DNA of 64,000 nt from positions 182,777-246,776 of the forward strand of contig NZ_MUYM01000015.1 of the NCBI RefSeq assembly GCF_002150765.1, in the 5' to 3' direction. The notes below the pieces were generated by a model, which made no database searches, was not told where the DNA came from, and worked only from the letters and a program-made list of their open reading frames with translations. Every line of letters begins with the position of its first letter. Within the stretch, counting starts at the first letter, position 1. Both the position numbers and the translations under genes were made by a program. Positions 9,950 through 17,705 of the stretch are shown here, piece after piece. This DNA is from Lentzea kentuckyensis. GTDB lineage: Bacteria; Actinomycetota; Actinomycetes; Mycobacteriales; Pseudonocardiaceae.

Positions 9950-12361
9950 GTGAAGCTGAAGACTGCGCCTGATACGAATTACAAGACAATTCGTTCACGG
10001 CTCACTGGTGTGGTGGTCGTTCCCAGCATCGTCCTTCTGGCCATGTGGGCACTGTTCTCGTCCTACACCGTGTTCGAGGGTCTCTACCTGCAGCTGGTCG
10101 CCTCCGGTGTGCGAGACGCGTCGATCCCGGCGGTCCAGTCGTTCGCGTCGCTGCAGAAGGAACGCGAGCTCAGCATGACCAGCCTGAGCAAGCCCGGTTC
10201 CAGCACCACGGCGCTGATCAAGCAGCAGCAGGACACCGACGTGGACCTCGGCAAGATGAAGGCCGCCTTCGCCGAGCTCGCCTCCCAGGCGCCGCAGGAG
10301 GTCGTCGACGGGATCGGCAAGCTCAACGGGCTGCTGGACCAGCTTCCGCAGCAGCGGGCCGCGCTCGAGGCCGGTACCGCGTCCAAGCCCGAGATCTACC
10401 GCTACTACAACAGCGTGCTCGACGCCGGTGCGGCGCTGTTCAACACGCAGGCCCGCATCGTGCCGGACGCCGAGACGGTGCAGGGCGCGCTGGCCGCGGT
10501 GCAGTACTTCCAGGCCGCCGACTCGATGTCGCGCGCCGGTTCGGTCGCCGCGGGCGCGCTGGCGGTGGGCAGGTTCACGCCGGAGGAGCACCGCGAGTTC
10601 GTCTATCTCGTTGGCGCGTACCGGTCTTCGCTCAACTCGATCGAGCCCTACGCCCTGCCGAACGTGCGCGAGCACTTCAAGTCGGTCGTCGCCAGCGCCC
10701 AGTGGCAGCAGCTGGTGACCCTCGAGAACCGCCTGCTGCAGAACGCGGAACGACCCATCGGGCAGTCCGTCGGGGTGACCGACTGGGAGAACGCCGACCG
10801 CGCGGTGTCCGCCGAGCTGACCAAGCTGGTGCAGGAGCAGTCCGACGGCGCCGTGAACGTGGCCATGGCCAACGGCAAGAACAAGTTCACCACGGTGATG
10901 ATCGGCAGTCTGATCGCGCTGATCGCCGTGATCGCGGGCATCTTCGTCGCCGTGCGGGTGTCCAGCCGGCTGGTCAACAAGGCGTTGATCGTCCGGCTCA
11001 CCAGCCTGAAGAGCGACTCGCTCAAGCTCGCGCACGAACGGCTGCCGGACATCGTCGAGCGGTTGCGCGAGGGCAAGCACGTCGACGTCGCCGCCGAGGT
11101 TCCCGCGCTCGACTACGGCAACGACGAGATCGGTCAGGTGGCCGACGCGTTCAACGCCGCGCAGTACACCGCCGTCGCCGCGGCGGTGAAGGAGAGCCAG
11201 ACCCGTGAGGGCGTCAACCGGGTCTTCCTCGACATCGCGCGCCGCAACCAGGGCCTGGTGCACCGCCAGCTCAAGATCCTCGACAAGCTGGAGCGCGAGG
11301 AGGAGAACCCCGACCACCTCGACGCGTTCTTCCAGCTCGACCACCTCGCCACCCGTGCGCGGCGCAACGCCGAGAACCTGATCATCCTGACCGGCGAGCA
11401 GCCGGGACGGCAGTGGCGCAAGCCCGTGCGCATGCTCGACGTCGTGCGCGCCGCGGTCGCCGAGACCGAGCAGTACGCCCGCGTGAAGGTGCACCCGGTG
11501 CCGGAGGTGGCGCTGGTCGGTGCCGCCGTCGCGGACACGATCCACCTGATCGCCGAGCTGGTCGACAACGCGACCTCGTTCTCCTCACCGCGGTCGCAGG
11601 TCGAGGTGCACAGCAGCGAGGTGCCGCAGGGTCTCGTCCTGGAGATCGAGGACCACGGTCTCGGCATCAAGCCCGATGACCGCGAGCAGCACAACAAGAT
11701 GCTGGCCGCGCCGCCGGACTTCGAGGCGATGCGCCTGCGCGGCGAGTCCCGCCTCGGCCTGTTCGTCGTCGCCCGGCTGGCGGCCCGCCGCGGCATCCAC
11801 GTCGAGCTGCGCGACTGCCCGTCCGGCGGCACGATCGCGCTGGTGCTGGTCCCGTCCGACCTGATCGTCGGCGACGCGGGCGTGGTCGACCCCGCGGAAC
11901 CCGTGCAGATGCCCAAGCCGACGTTCCGGCAGCAGACGCTCGCGCAGACCGCGCTCCCGCAGGCCGAGGACGTCGTGCTCGACGCCAGGTCCACCCCGGG
12001 ACTGGACGAGTTCTGGGCAGGGGGAGGAGTGGGAAACGTCCCGGACTCCCGCCGGGCCGAGGACCACGGCAGCGGCAGCATCGTCGGCGTGCTGCCCGTA
12101 CCAGACCGCCAGCCCGACCCCTGGCCCGCCGAGGCCCCCCAGGCAGGTGAAGCGCCGCGTCAGGACACCCGGCCGGAGCTGCCTCGCCGCCGCCGGCAGC
12201 AGCACCTGGTGCCGCAGCTGGCGAACGACGACCACCGGCCGGAGCCCGACTTCACCGAGGTCAACACCGAGGAACGGGCGGAACGAACTCGCGACGGCAT
12301 GTCGGCCTTCCAGCAGGGCACCCGTACTGCCCGCCAGGCCGACGACGCCGTCGAACCGTGA
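9950..12361 (+). CDS. cvnA: Conservon sensor histidine-kinase-like protein CvnA
   Basis: About 803 residues. A transmembrane helix at the N-terminus is followed by an extracellular helical sensor domain of the nitrate/nitrite-sensing type (roughly residues 45-290), a second membrane helix, a HAMP-like linker and a HATPase module. The region FQLDHLATRARRNAENLI replaces a classical H-box; the N-box ELVDNATSFS, G1 EDHGLGI and G2 LGLFVVARLAARRG are intact. The long C-terminal tail is proline-rich and low in complexity. I chose GTG 9950 because GGAG precedes it; a GTG at 9908 is also possible. It heads the cvnABCD operon. Confidence 0.88.
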   Translation: MKLKTAPDTNYKTIRSRLTGVVVVPSIVLLAMWALFSSYTVFEGLYLQLVASGVRDASIPAVQSFASLQKERELSMTSLSKPGSSTTALIKQQQDTDVDLGKMKAAFAELASQAPQEVVDGIGKLNGLLDQLPQQRAALEAGTASKPEIYRYYNSVLDAGAALFNTQARIVPDAETVQGALAAVQYFQAADSMSRAGSVAAGALAVGRFTPEEHREFVYLVGAYRSSLNSIEPYALPNVREHFKSVVASAQWQQLVTLENRLLQNAERPIGQSVGVTDWENADRAVSAELTKLVQEQSDGAVNVAMANGKNKFTTVMIGSLIALIAVIAGIFVAVRVSSRLVNKALIVRLTSLKSDSLKLAHERLPDIVERLREGKHVDVAAEVPALDYGNDEIGQVADAFNAAQYTAVAAAVKESQTREGVNRVFLDIARRNQGLVHRQLKILDKLEREEENPDHLDAFFQLDHLATRARRNAENLIILTGEQPGRQWRKPVRMLDVVRAAVAETEQYARVKVHPVPEVALVGAAVADTIHLIAELVDNATSFSSPRSQVEVHSSEVPQGLVLEIEDHGLGIKPDDREQHNKMLAAPPDFEAMRLRGESRLGLFVVARLAARRGIHVELRDCPSGGTIALVLVPSDLIVGDAGVVDPAEPVQMPKPTFRQQTLAQTALPQAEDVVLDARSTPGLDEFWAGGGVGNVPDSRRAEDHGSGSIVGVLPVPDRQPDPWPAEAPQAGEAPRQDTRPELPRRRRQQHLVPQLANDDHRPEPDFTEVNTEERAERTRDGMSAFQQGTRTARQADDAVEP

Positions 12362-12389
12362 TCACACCCACGACTGAAAGGCTGCTTCC

Positions 12390-12830
12390 GTGGACGACGA
12401 CCTGACCGGCGGGCACCCCGAGCTCAACTGGCTGCTGGACGACCTCGTCGCAAGAGTGATCGGCGCAAGGCACGCGGTGGTGCTCTCCGCGGACGGCCTG
12501 TTGCTCGCCCGCTCTCCCGAACTGTCCAAGGACGACTCCGACCACCTCTCGGCGATGGCGTCGGCGTTCCAGTCGCTCGCCCGCGGCACCGGCCGGCACT
12601 TCGGCGGCGGCCAGGTCCGCCAGACCATCGTCGAGATGGAGCACGCGCACCTGTTCGTCACCGCGGCCGGGCAGGGCGCCTGCCTCGCCGTCGTCGGTGA
12701 TGAGGACGCGGACATGGGCATGATCGCCTACGAGATGAACATGCTCGTGAAGCGCGTGGGCAGCTACCTGTCCTCGGCGCCGCGAACCATGGCTTCGCCG
12801 CGCGTCCCCGGCCACATCGGGTTGTCATGA
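12390..12830 (+). CDS. cvnB: Roadblock/LC7-domain protein CvnB
   Basis: 146 residues from GTG 12390, with GAAAGG upstream. It is a single roadblock/LC7 fold (LNWLLDDLVARVIGARHAVV, ADGLLLARS, GACLAVVGDEDADMG). In conservons this protein acts as a partner of the GTPase-like CvnD, analogous to MglB-type roadblock proteins acting on small GTPases. It lies 28 bp after cvnA and its stop overlaps the start of cvnC. Confidence 0.9.
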   Translation: MDDDLTGGHPELNWLLDDLVARVIGARHAVVLSADGLLLARSPELSKDDSDHLSAMASAFQSLARGTGRHFGGGQVRQTIVEMEHAHLFVTAAGQGACLAVVGDEDADMGMIAYEMNMLVKRVGSYLSSAPRTMASPRVPGHIGLS

Positions 12831-13201
12831 GCCCGCGTTCCTCGGACTGGTGGTACGACGAGGCCGCGGGCCCGCTGGTTCGCCCCTACGCGTTGGTGAG
12901 CGGCCGCACCAGGCCGACGTGGGGCCGGCTGAACCTCGCCACCCAGGTCCGGTCGATCCGCACGTCGACCGAGACCAGCTCGCTGTCCGTCGAGCACCTC
13001 GAGATCATCAGACTGTGCCGGAAACCGTTGTCCGTGGCCGAAGTCGCCGCGTACCTGCACGCGCCGCTCGTCGTGGCGAAGGTGCTGCTGAGTGACCTGA
13101 TCCAACGTGGCGACGTCATCACCAGCGATCCGTCCCGCTTGGCGACCGCGCCGGACCTGAACCTACTCCAGAAGGTGCTTGATGGTGTCCGTGCAATCTG
13201 A
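12827..13201 (+). CDS. cvnC: DUF742 protein CvnC
   Basis: 124 residues, ATG overlapping the cvnB stop (ATGA). It matches DUF742, with the family's N-terminal (VRPYALVSGRTRP) and a winged-helix-like segment (EIIRLCRKPLSVAEVAAYL). Always found between roadblock and GTPase-like genes in conservons. The function is not firmly known; the winged helix suggests protein or DNA contact. The 3' end overlaps cvnD by 20 bp. Confidence 0.9.
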   Translation: MSPRSSDWWYDEAAGPLVRPYALVSGRTRPTWGRLNLATQVRSIRTSTETSSLSVEHLEIIRLCRKPLSVAEVAAYLHAPLVVAKVLLSDLIQRGDVITSDPSRLATAPDLNLLQKVLDGVRAI

Positions 13202-13778
13202 GCAGCCGAGAGAAGAGCTGCTCGTCCCGTCCTCCGTCAAGATCGTGGTGGCGGGCGGGTTCGGCGTCGGCAAGACGACGATGGTCGGCGCGGTCAGCGA
13301 GATCACGCCGCTGCGGACCGAGGAACTGCTCACCGAGGCGGGCACGCAGATCGACGACCTCGCCGGCGTCGAGGGCAAGACCACGACGACGGTCGCGCTG
13401 GACTTCGGCCGCATCACGATCAACCCCGAGGTCGTGCTGTACCTGTTCGGCACGCCGGGCCAGGACCGCTTCTGGTTCATGTGGGACGAGCTGTCCTACG
13501 GGGCGATCGGCGCGGTCGTGCTCGTGGACACCCGCAGGCTGGACGGCGGGTTCGGGGCGATCGACTTCTTCGAACGCCGCGGGATCCCGTTCGTGGTCGC
13601 GGTGAACTGCTTCGAGGGCGGCCACTCCTACAGCGAGGACGAGGTGCGGCACGCGCTCGACGTCGGCGACAACGTGCCGCTGGTGCTGTGCGACGCCCGC
13701 GACCGCGAGTCGTGCAAGACGGTTCTGGCCCGCGTGATCGAGCATGCGATGAGCAAGCTCGACCACGCGGTCGCCTGA
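13182..13778 (+). CDS. cvnD: Conservon GTPase-like ATP/GTP-binding protein CvnD
   Basis: 198 residues, start ATG 13182 inside the end of cvnC, with AAGG 7 bp upstream. P-loop GGFGVGKTT (residues 25-33), switch-like G3 FGTPGQDRF, and the later AVNCFEG and CDARD motifs place it with the small Ras-like GTPases of conservons. The expected role is a membrane-proximal switch acting with CvnA-C to control development or secondary metabolism. Many conservons have a P450 (CvnE) next; here the operon ends instead in a long hairpin. Confidence 0.9.
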   Translation: MVSVQSEQPREELLVPSSVKIVVAGGFGVGKTTMVGAVSEITPLRTEELLTEAGTQIDDLAGVEGKTTTTVALDFGRITINPEVVLYLFGTPGQDRFWFMWDELSYGAIGAVVLVDTRRLDGGFGAIDFFERRGIPFVVAVNCFEGGHSYSEDEVRHALDVGDNVPLVLCDARDRESCKTVLARVIEHAMSKLDHAVA

Positions 13779-13780
13779 AA

Positions 13781-13906
13781 GCGTCTGCAAGTACCACCAA
13801 CTCTTGATCGAAACGCCGCTGACTACACCCAACTCGCTCTCCCGGTGGAGCGAGTTGGGTGTAGTCAGCGGCTTGTTGATGTTGGGTTGGTGGTACTTGC
13901 AGACGC
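13781..13906. repeat. 126-nt fold-back element between converging genes (bidirectional terminator or MITE-like)
   Basis: Two nested perfect inverted repeats. The outer arms are 20 nt (13781-13800 and 13887-13906, beginning GCGTCTGCAAGTACC). The inner arms are 25 nt (13815-13839 and 13848-13872, beginning GCCGCTGACTACACCC) around an 8-nt loop. Between the two stems is a symmetric 14 x 14 nt interior loop. It starts 2 bp after the cvnD stop and ends 26 bp before the tryptophanase stop, so it could terminate both. The 45 bp of paired sequence far exceeds a normal terminator. Confidence 0.75.
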
Positions 13907-13932
13907 CAAACGCCAACAGGGCGGTCGCTTAG

Positions 13933-15291
13933 TTACTTGACCTGTTCCAACCGGCAGCGGAACGGTCGCAGCATGACGGGTGCCTCGGTGAGCCGGTAAC
14001 CGGGGACCCGCTCGGGATTCTTGGCGATCCCCGCGAGCGTCTCGGCCACGTACTCCAGGTGGCTGCGGGTGTAGACGCGGCGCGGGATCGCCAGGCGCAC
14101 CAGTTCGAACGGCGCGGGCGTGATCAGCTCGCCGTCCTCGGTGATCTCCCCCAGGTAGAGCGAACCCAGTTCGGCACAACGGATCCCGCCCGCGAGGTAC
14201 AGCTCCGAGGCCAACGCGTGGCCGGTGAACCGGTGCGGCGGGATGTGCGGCAACAGCTTGCCCGCGTTGAGGTACACGGCGTGCACGCCGGTCGGCTGCA
14301 CACTGTCCACTCCGGCCTGTCGCGCGCACTCGGCGAGGTACGCGGTGGCGTCCGCGCGCTCGCGCAGGTACAGCGGGTCGGTGACCTCCATCAGGCCCTG
14401 CGCGCACATGTCGAGGTCGCGGCCGGAAAGCCCGCCGTAGGTGCGGAACCCCTCGGTGGCGATCAGCAGCAGCTCGCACTGCTTGGCCAGCTCGGTGTTG
14501 TTGAGGGCGAGCAACCCTCCGATGTGGACGATGCCGTCCTTCTTCAGGCTGACCACGCATCCGTCGGCCAGCCGGAACGCCTTCTTCGCGATGTCACGCG
14601 GGCTGTGGCCGCGGTACTTCTCTTCGCGTTGTGTGACGAGCCAGGCGTTCTCGGCGAACCGCGCCGCGTCGAGGATGAACGGCACCCCGTACTTGCGGCA
14701 CAACTTGCTCGCCTTCTTGAGGTTCGCCATCGAGACGGGCTGCCCGCCGCCGCCGTTGTTGGTGATCGTCATGAGCACCAGGCCGACGTCGTCCGGTCCG
14801 CTCAACGCGTCTTCGAGCGCGACGAGGTCGATGTTGCCCTTGAACGGCTCGTCGCTCTCGAGGTCCTTGGCCTCCGGGCAGGGGAGGTCCCGCACCACGC
14901 CGCCCGCGATCTCGACGTTGGCGCGGGTCGTGTCGAAATGTGTGTTGCTGATGGAGATCTGGCCGGGCTTGAGCAGCGCGGTGAACAGGATCCGTTCCGC
15001 CGCACGGCCCTGGTGCACCGGGAAGATGTGTTCGAAGCCGGTGAGCTCCGCGACCACCTCGCGGAACCGGAACCACGACCGCGCACCGGCGTAGGTCTCG
15101 TCGCCGCGCATGCCGGCCGCCTGCTGCTCCGCCGAGAGGGCACCCGTGCCGGAGTCGCTCAGCAGGTCGATCGTGACGTCGTCCGCGGTGAGGTTGAACT
15201 GGTTGTACCCGCCTTCGGCGTACCTGCGTTCCCGGTAGTCGCGGGTGGTGATGGGGATGGGCTCGACGACCTTGATCCGGTAGGGCTCCAC
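13933..15291 (-). CDS. tnaA: Tryptophanase (PLP-dependent beta-eliminating lyase)
   Basis: 452 residues of the tryptophanase / tyrosine phenol-lyase family. It splits an aromatic amino acid into indole (or phenol), pyruvate and ammonia. The PLP lysine is Lys251 in SLKKDGIVH, and LVLMTITNNGGGGQ and FILDAARFAENAW are family motifs. Tyrosine phenol-lyases carry an Arg that contacts the phenol in G-V-R-S-M-E-R; here the segment reads G-I-R-C-A-E-L, so Leu375 replaces it as in tryptophanases. The prenyltransferase gene ends 12 bp upstream, so the physiological substrate may be a prenylated tryptophan. Confidence 0.88.
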   Translation of the reverse strand: MEPYRIKVVEPIPITTRDYRERRYAEGGYNQFNLTADDVTIDLLSDSGTGALSAEQQAAGMRGDETYAGARSWFRFREVVAELTGFEHIFPVHQGRAAERILFTALLKPGQISISNTHFDTTRANVEIAGGVVRDLPCPEAKDLESDEPFKGNIDLVALEDALSGPDDVGLVLMTITNNGGGGQPVSMANLKKASKLCRKYGVPFILDAARFAENAWLVTQREEKYRGHSPRDIAKKAFRLADGCVVSLKKDGIVHIGGLLALNNTELAKQCELLLIATEGFRTYGGLSGRDLDMCAQGLMEVTDPLYLRERADATAYLAECARQAGVDSVQPTGVHAVYLNAGKLLPHIPPHRFTGHALASELYLAGGIRCAELGSLYLGEITEDGELITPAPFELVRLAIPRRVYTRSHLEYVAETLAGIAKNPERVPGYRLTEAPVMLRPFRCRLEQVK

Positions 15292-15303
15292 GGCGCGCCT
15301 TTC

Positions 15304-16398
15304 CTAACTCGACATGGCTTTTGTTCGTGGTGGTGTGACGTCGTACGCCTCCGACGACAGGTACACCGTCACTCCAGGTCGAGGTTTGCCCAGGCGCAGC
15401 GACACATGGGCGATCAGACCGACCCCCTCGCCCAGTGGCCGGCGGACGATGCTCGCCAGTGCCAGCACGAAAGGAGTCGTGTCGAGCCCGCACCTGGTCA
15501 TGATCGTGAGAACCCTCTCACACGCTTCCAGGTCGTCCTGCACGTAGTCCCGCACGGGGATGTAGAGCGAGTAGCCGCTCGGCCGGTCGCTGTCGCCGGC
15601 CAGGAAGTTGTAGCTGGACATGAGCGGGCGGCGGGTGAACGGTCCCGTGCTGCCGCACGCCAGCTTGACCACGTCCGCCAGGAGGTCCAGATCCACGTCG
15701 GGTGCCGCGGAGGCCGCGTGCACCACGTCCGCGGTCTCGGCGTTGTCATGCGACACGTAGGTCTTCACGCGCGCCCGCTGCTCGTCCATGAGGTCGAGGG
15801 CGAAGAAGGAGAACCGGTCGAGCCCCTCGCGCCGCAACGCGTGCTCGGCCACGGTGGCGTAGGCCGCGCCGAGCCCGAGCCGGTCGAGTGCCTCGCGGAC
15901 CAGCCCGGTCGCGTGCTCAGGGCCGCGCACCTCGGGGTTGAGATAGACCTTGATCGCGGGCGCCACGTCCGGCTGGACGATCAGTGCGTACCAGAACGCG
16001 AAGTCGCCTTGGGGGTCTGCCGGCAGGAACAGGTCACGCACCATGTCGAGCCGTCGGACGTCCAGCTGGTACTGCTCGCTGAGCCGGTCGAGGACGCCCA
16101 GTGCCGCGGCGAGGTTGGCCCGCCGGTCCGGCTCGTCCGCGATCGACTCGACGATCATGCGGACGGCGGGGGGTTCGTTCTGGGCCAAAGCAACCGAGAA
16201 TTCAACGGGAGTGTGATCGTCGGCCACGTTCGACGGCCAATGGGGAACTGCCGAAAGCGGACGTAAACACCCTGGTCCCAATGCCTCACCCAGCAACTTT
16301 GTGGACCTGTCCGCCGACTTTGCCAATCCAACGGCGCGCAATAGGTTGTTTAGTTGGCCGACAGCGAAATCGCGTAATGAGACGCTTGTGGCACTCAA
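15304..16398 (-). CDS. ABBA-fold aromatic prenyltransferase (tryptophan/indole dimethylallyltransferase family)
   Basis: 364 residues similar in length and character to bacterial dimethylallyltryptophan synthases. Fold features include repeated basic and aromatic beta strands (PAIKVYLNPEVRG, RFSFFALDLMDEQRARVKTY, SLYIPVRDYVQDD, GVTVYLSSEAYD), where Lys/Arg/Tyr residues would bind the diphosphate. The start is TTG 16398 with GGAG 9 nt upstream. In Streptomyces, 6-dimethylallyltryptophan synthases are clustered with a tryptophanase to give prenylindoles, and the adjacent gene here is a tryptophanase. The regiochemistry and the natural acceptor cannot be read from sequence. Confidence 0.82.
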   Translation of the reverse strand: MSATSVSLRDFAVGQLNNLLRAVGLAKSADRSTKLLGEALGPGCLRPLSAVPHWPSNVADDHTPVEFSVALAQNEPPAVRMIVESIADEPDRRANLAAALGVLDRLSEQYQLDVRRLDMVRDLFLPADPQGDFAFWYALIVQPDVAPAIKVYLNPEVRGPEHATGLVREALDRLGLGAAYATVAEHALRREGLDRFSFFALDLMDEQRARVKTYVSHDNAETADVVHAASAAPDVDLDLLADVVKLACGSTGPFTRRPLMSSYNFLAGDSDRPSGYSLYIPVRDYVQDDLEACERVLTIMTRCGLDTTPFVLALASIVRRPLGEGVGLIAHVSLRLGKPRPGVTVYLSSEAYDVTPPRTKAMSS

Positions 16399-16748
16399 GT
16401 GGGGGTCTCCTGTTTGGCAGGGGAAACAGGTTGATCCCTGTCCTGTTGGGGTGGAATCGCGACGTGAATTCTCTCAACTCGATACCTGGCCTGGTCAAGA
16501 GCCAGTGGGGTTGCGTGCGGCACCTCGCGCTGTGATCAATATTGCACCGCTCGGCCTATTGACATGATTGAAAATTTGATGTTCCCGAGGGGGAATTGCG
16601 CGATTGCCCGCACGCGTGCTATGCGTGATCGCTTTCGGTTCCGCAGAGTTAGGATTGTGTCTTTAGTTACCTGCGTGCTAAAGGCCCCATACGAACAAGA
16701 GGGGTACTCGTCGTACGAGTACCCCTCTTGTTCGTATAGTGAATTGCG
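16399..16748. other. Intergenic region, 350 bp, A/T-enriched
   Basis: This lies between the lysyl-oxidase gene end and the prenyltransferase start. It holds the strong hairpin at 16690-16736 and, presumably, the prenyltransferase promoter in the A/T-rich part at 16500-16680. No credible coding frame was seen. Confidence 0.55.
16690..16736 (-). terminator. Perfect 22-bp-arm hairpin after the lysyl-oxidase gene
   Basis: Arms 16690-16711 and 16715-16736 (beginning TACGAACAAGAGGGG) pair perfectly around a 3-nt loop. It begins 13 bp past the minus-strand stop at 16749. No U-tract follows, so it is an I-shaped terminator of the kind common in actinobacteria, separating the polysaccharide operon from the prenylindole operon. 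Confidence 0.7.
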
Positions 16749-17705
16749 CTAACCAAGCGACTCCGCGCAGCGGACCTTGCCCGGACAGCTGCGGATCAGG
16801 CGCACGGTCGGCGGGGCCTCGATCGGCGAGGGCGCTTCCGTCGCGCCTCGCGGCCACTGGAGGTGGATCGCGATCGACGACGCGTTGTTGTCGTAGTTCT
16901 TCTCCAGCAACATCCGGTCGGAGTTCACGATGTTGACCACGTCGTACACACCGGACGGCACATGGGTCAGCTCCAGCCACTGGAAGTCGACCTCGCGCTT
17001 GTAGTCGTCACCGGACCCGACGGAGATCCCGAACATCACGTTCAGCGCGGCCGGGTTGTGGTGCTCGCACATGTGACCGTCCAGGCTCTGCGCGAGGAGA
17101 CCGGCCGGGCTCGCCGGATCGTCCGGCCGGTGGTCGAGCTCGTCGTCCAGGACGTAGCGGTCGCCGAGGCAGAAGCCGTTCTTGCGGTCCGTCACCACGG
17201 TTTCGCCGTCCGGCTTGCGCAGCTGGAAGTACTCGAACCCGAGCAGGTGCCAGTGCTCGTGGGTCTCGGCCGGTTCGTAGTAGGCGCCGGCCGGGGTGTC
17301 GCGCTGCGCCAGGTCGAACGAGCGCGGGATCGATCCGTCCACACCGGACTGGATGGCCTGCCGGACCCTCATCGTCGGCTCGTTGACGCTCGAACGGCGG
17401 GCCTGCAGCAGCAACGGGCCGTCGCCGATGTTGTCGATCGACGTGGTGAACCGGAGGCGGACCGAGCTGATCGGGCCGCCGGAGTGCACGCACCCGCCAC
17501 GGGTCTGCGTGCTGTCCTGCACCATGCAGACGTCCCAGGCGCGGCACGTGAGCGGGTTGCCGGAGAAGCCTCCGGGGCAGCCGACGGGTGCCTGCCGGAG
17601 ATCGGGCAGCAGCGGCGCCGGGTCGGCCTGAACGGCTTGGGAGGAAACGAGGTTGACCGCAGTGATCGTGAGTGCTGCGATCACCGCGCCGATTCTGCTG
17701 ACCAT
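16749..17705 (-). CDS. Secreted lysyl-oxidase-like copper protein
   Basis: 318 residues with a Sec signal peptide (MVSRIGAVIAALTITAVNL, then cleavage near QAVQA). The mature part matches the lysyl oxidase family, with a His-rich copper motif THEHWHLLGFEYFQL (three alternating His) and conserved cysteines (FCLGDRY, MCEHHNP). Lysyl oxidases oxidise lysine side-chain amines to aldehydes and cross-link proteins. ATG 17705 has AGGAG 8 bp upstream. It overlaps the end of the FAD-oxidoreductase gene by 25 bp, so it is co-transcribed with polysaccharide genes. The substrate is unknown. Confidence 0.82.
   Translation of the reverse strand: MVSRIGAVIAALTITAVNLVSSQAVQADPAPLLPDLRQAPVGCPGGFSGNPLTCRAWDVCMVQDSTQTRGGCVHSGGPISSVRLRFTTSIDNIGDGPLLLQARRSSVNEPTMRVRQAIQSGVDGSIPRSFDLAQRDTPAGAYYEPAETHEHWHLLGFEYFQLRKPDGETVVTDRKNGFCLGDRYVLDDELDHRPDDPASPAGLLAQSLDGHMCEHHNPAALNVMFGISVGSGDDYKREVDFQWLELTHVPSGVYDVVNIVNSDRMLLEKNYDNNASSIAIHLQWPRGATEAPSPIEAPPTVRLIRSCPGKVRCAESLG

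Noticed and set aside
14059..16266. 735-codon plus-strand frame opposite tryptophanase and prenyltransferase
   Set aside because: Composition is that of a reverse-frame shadow; it crosses two real genes and their junction.
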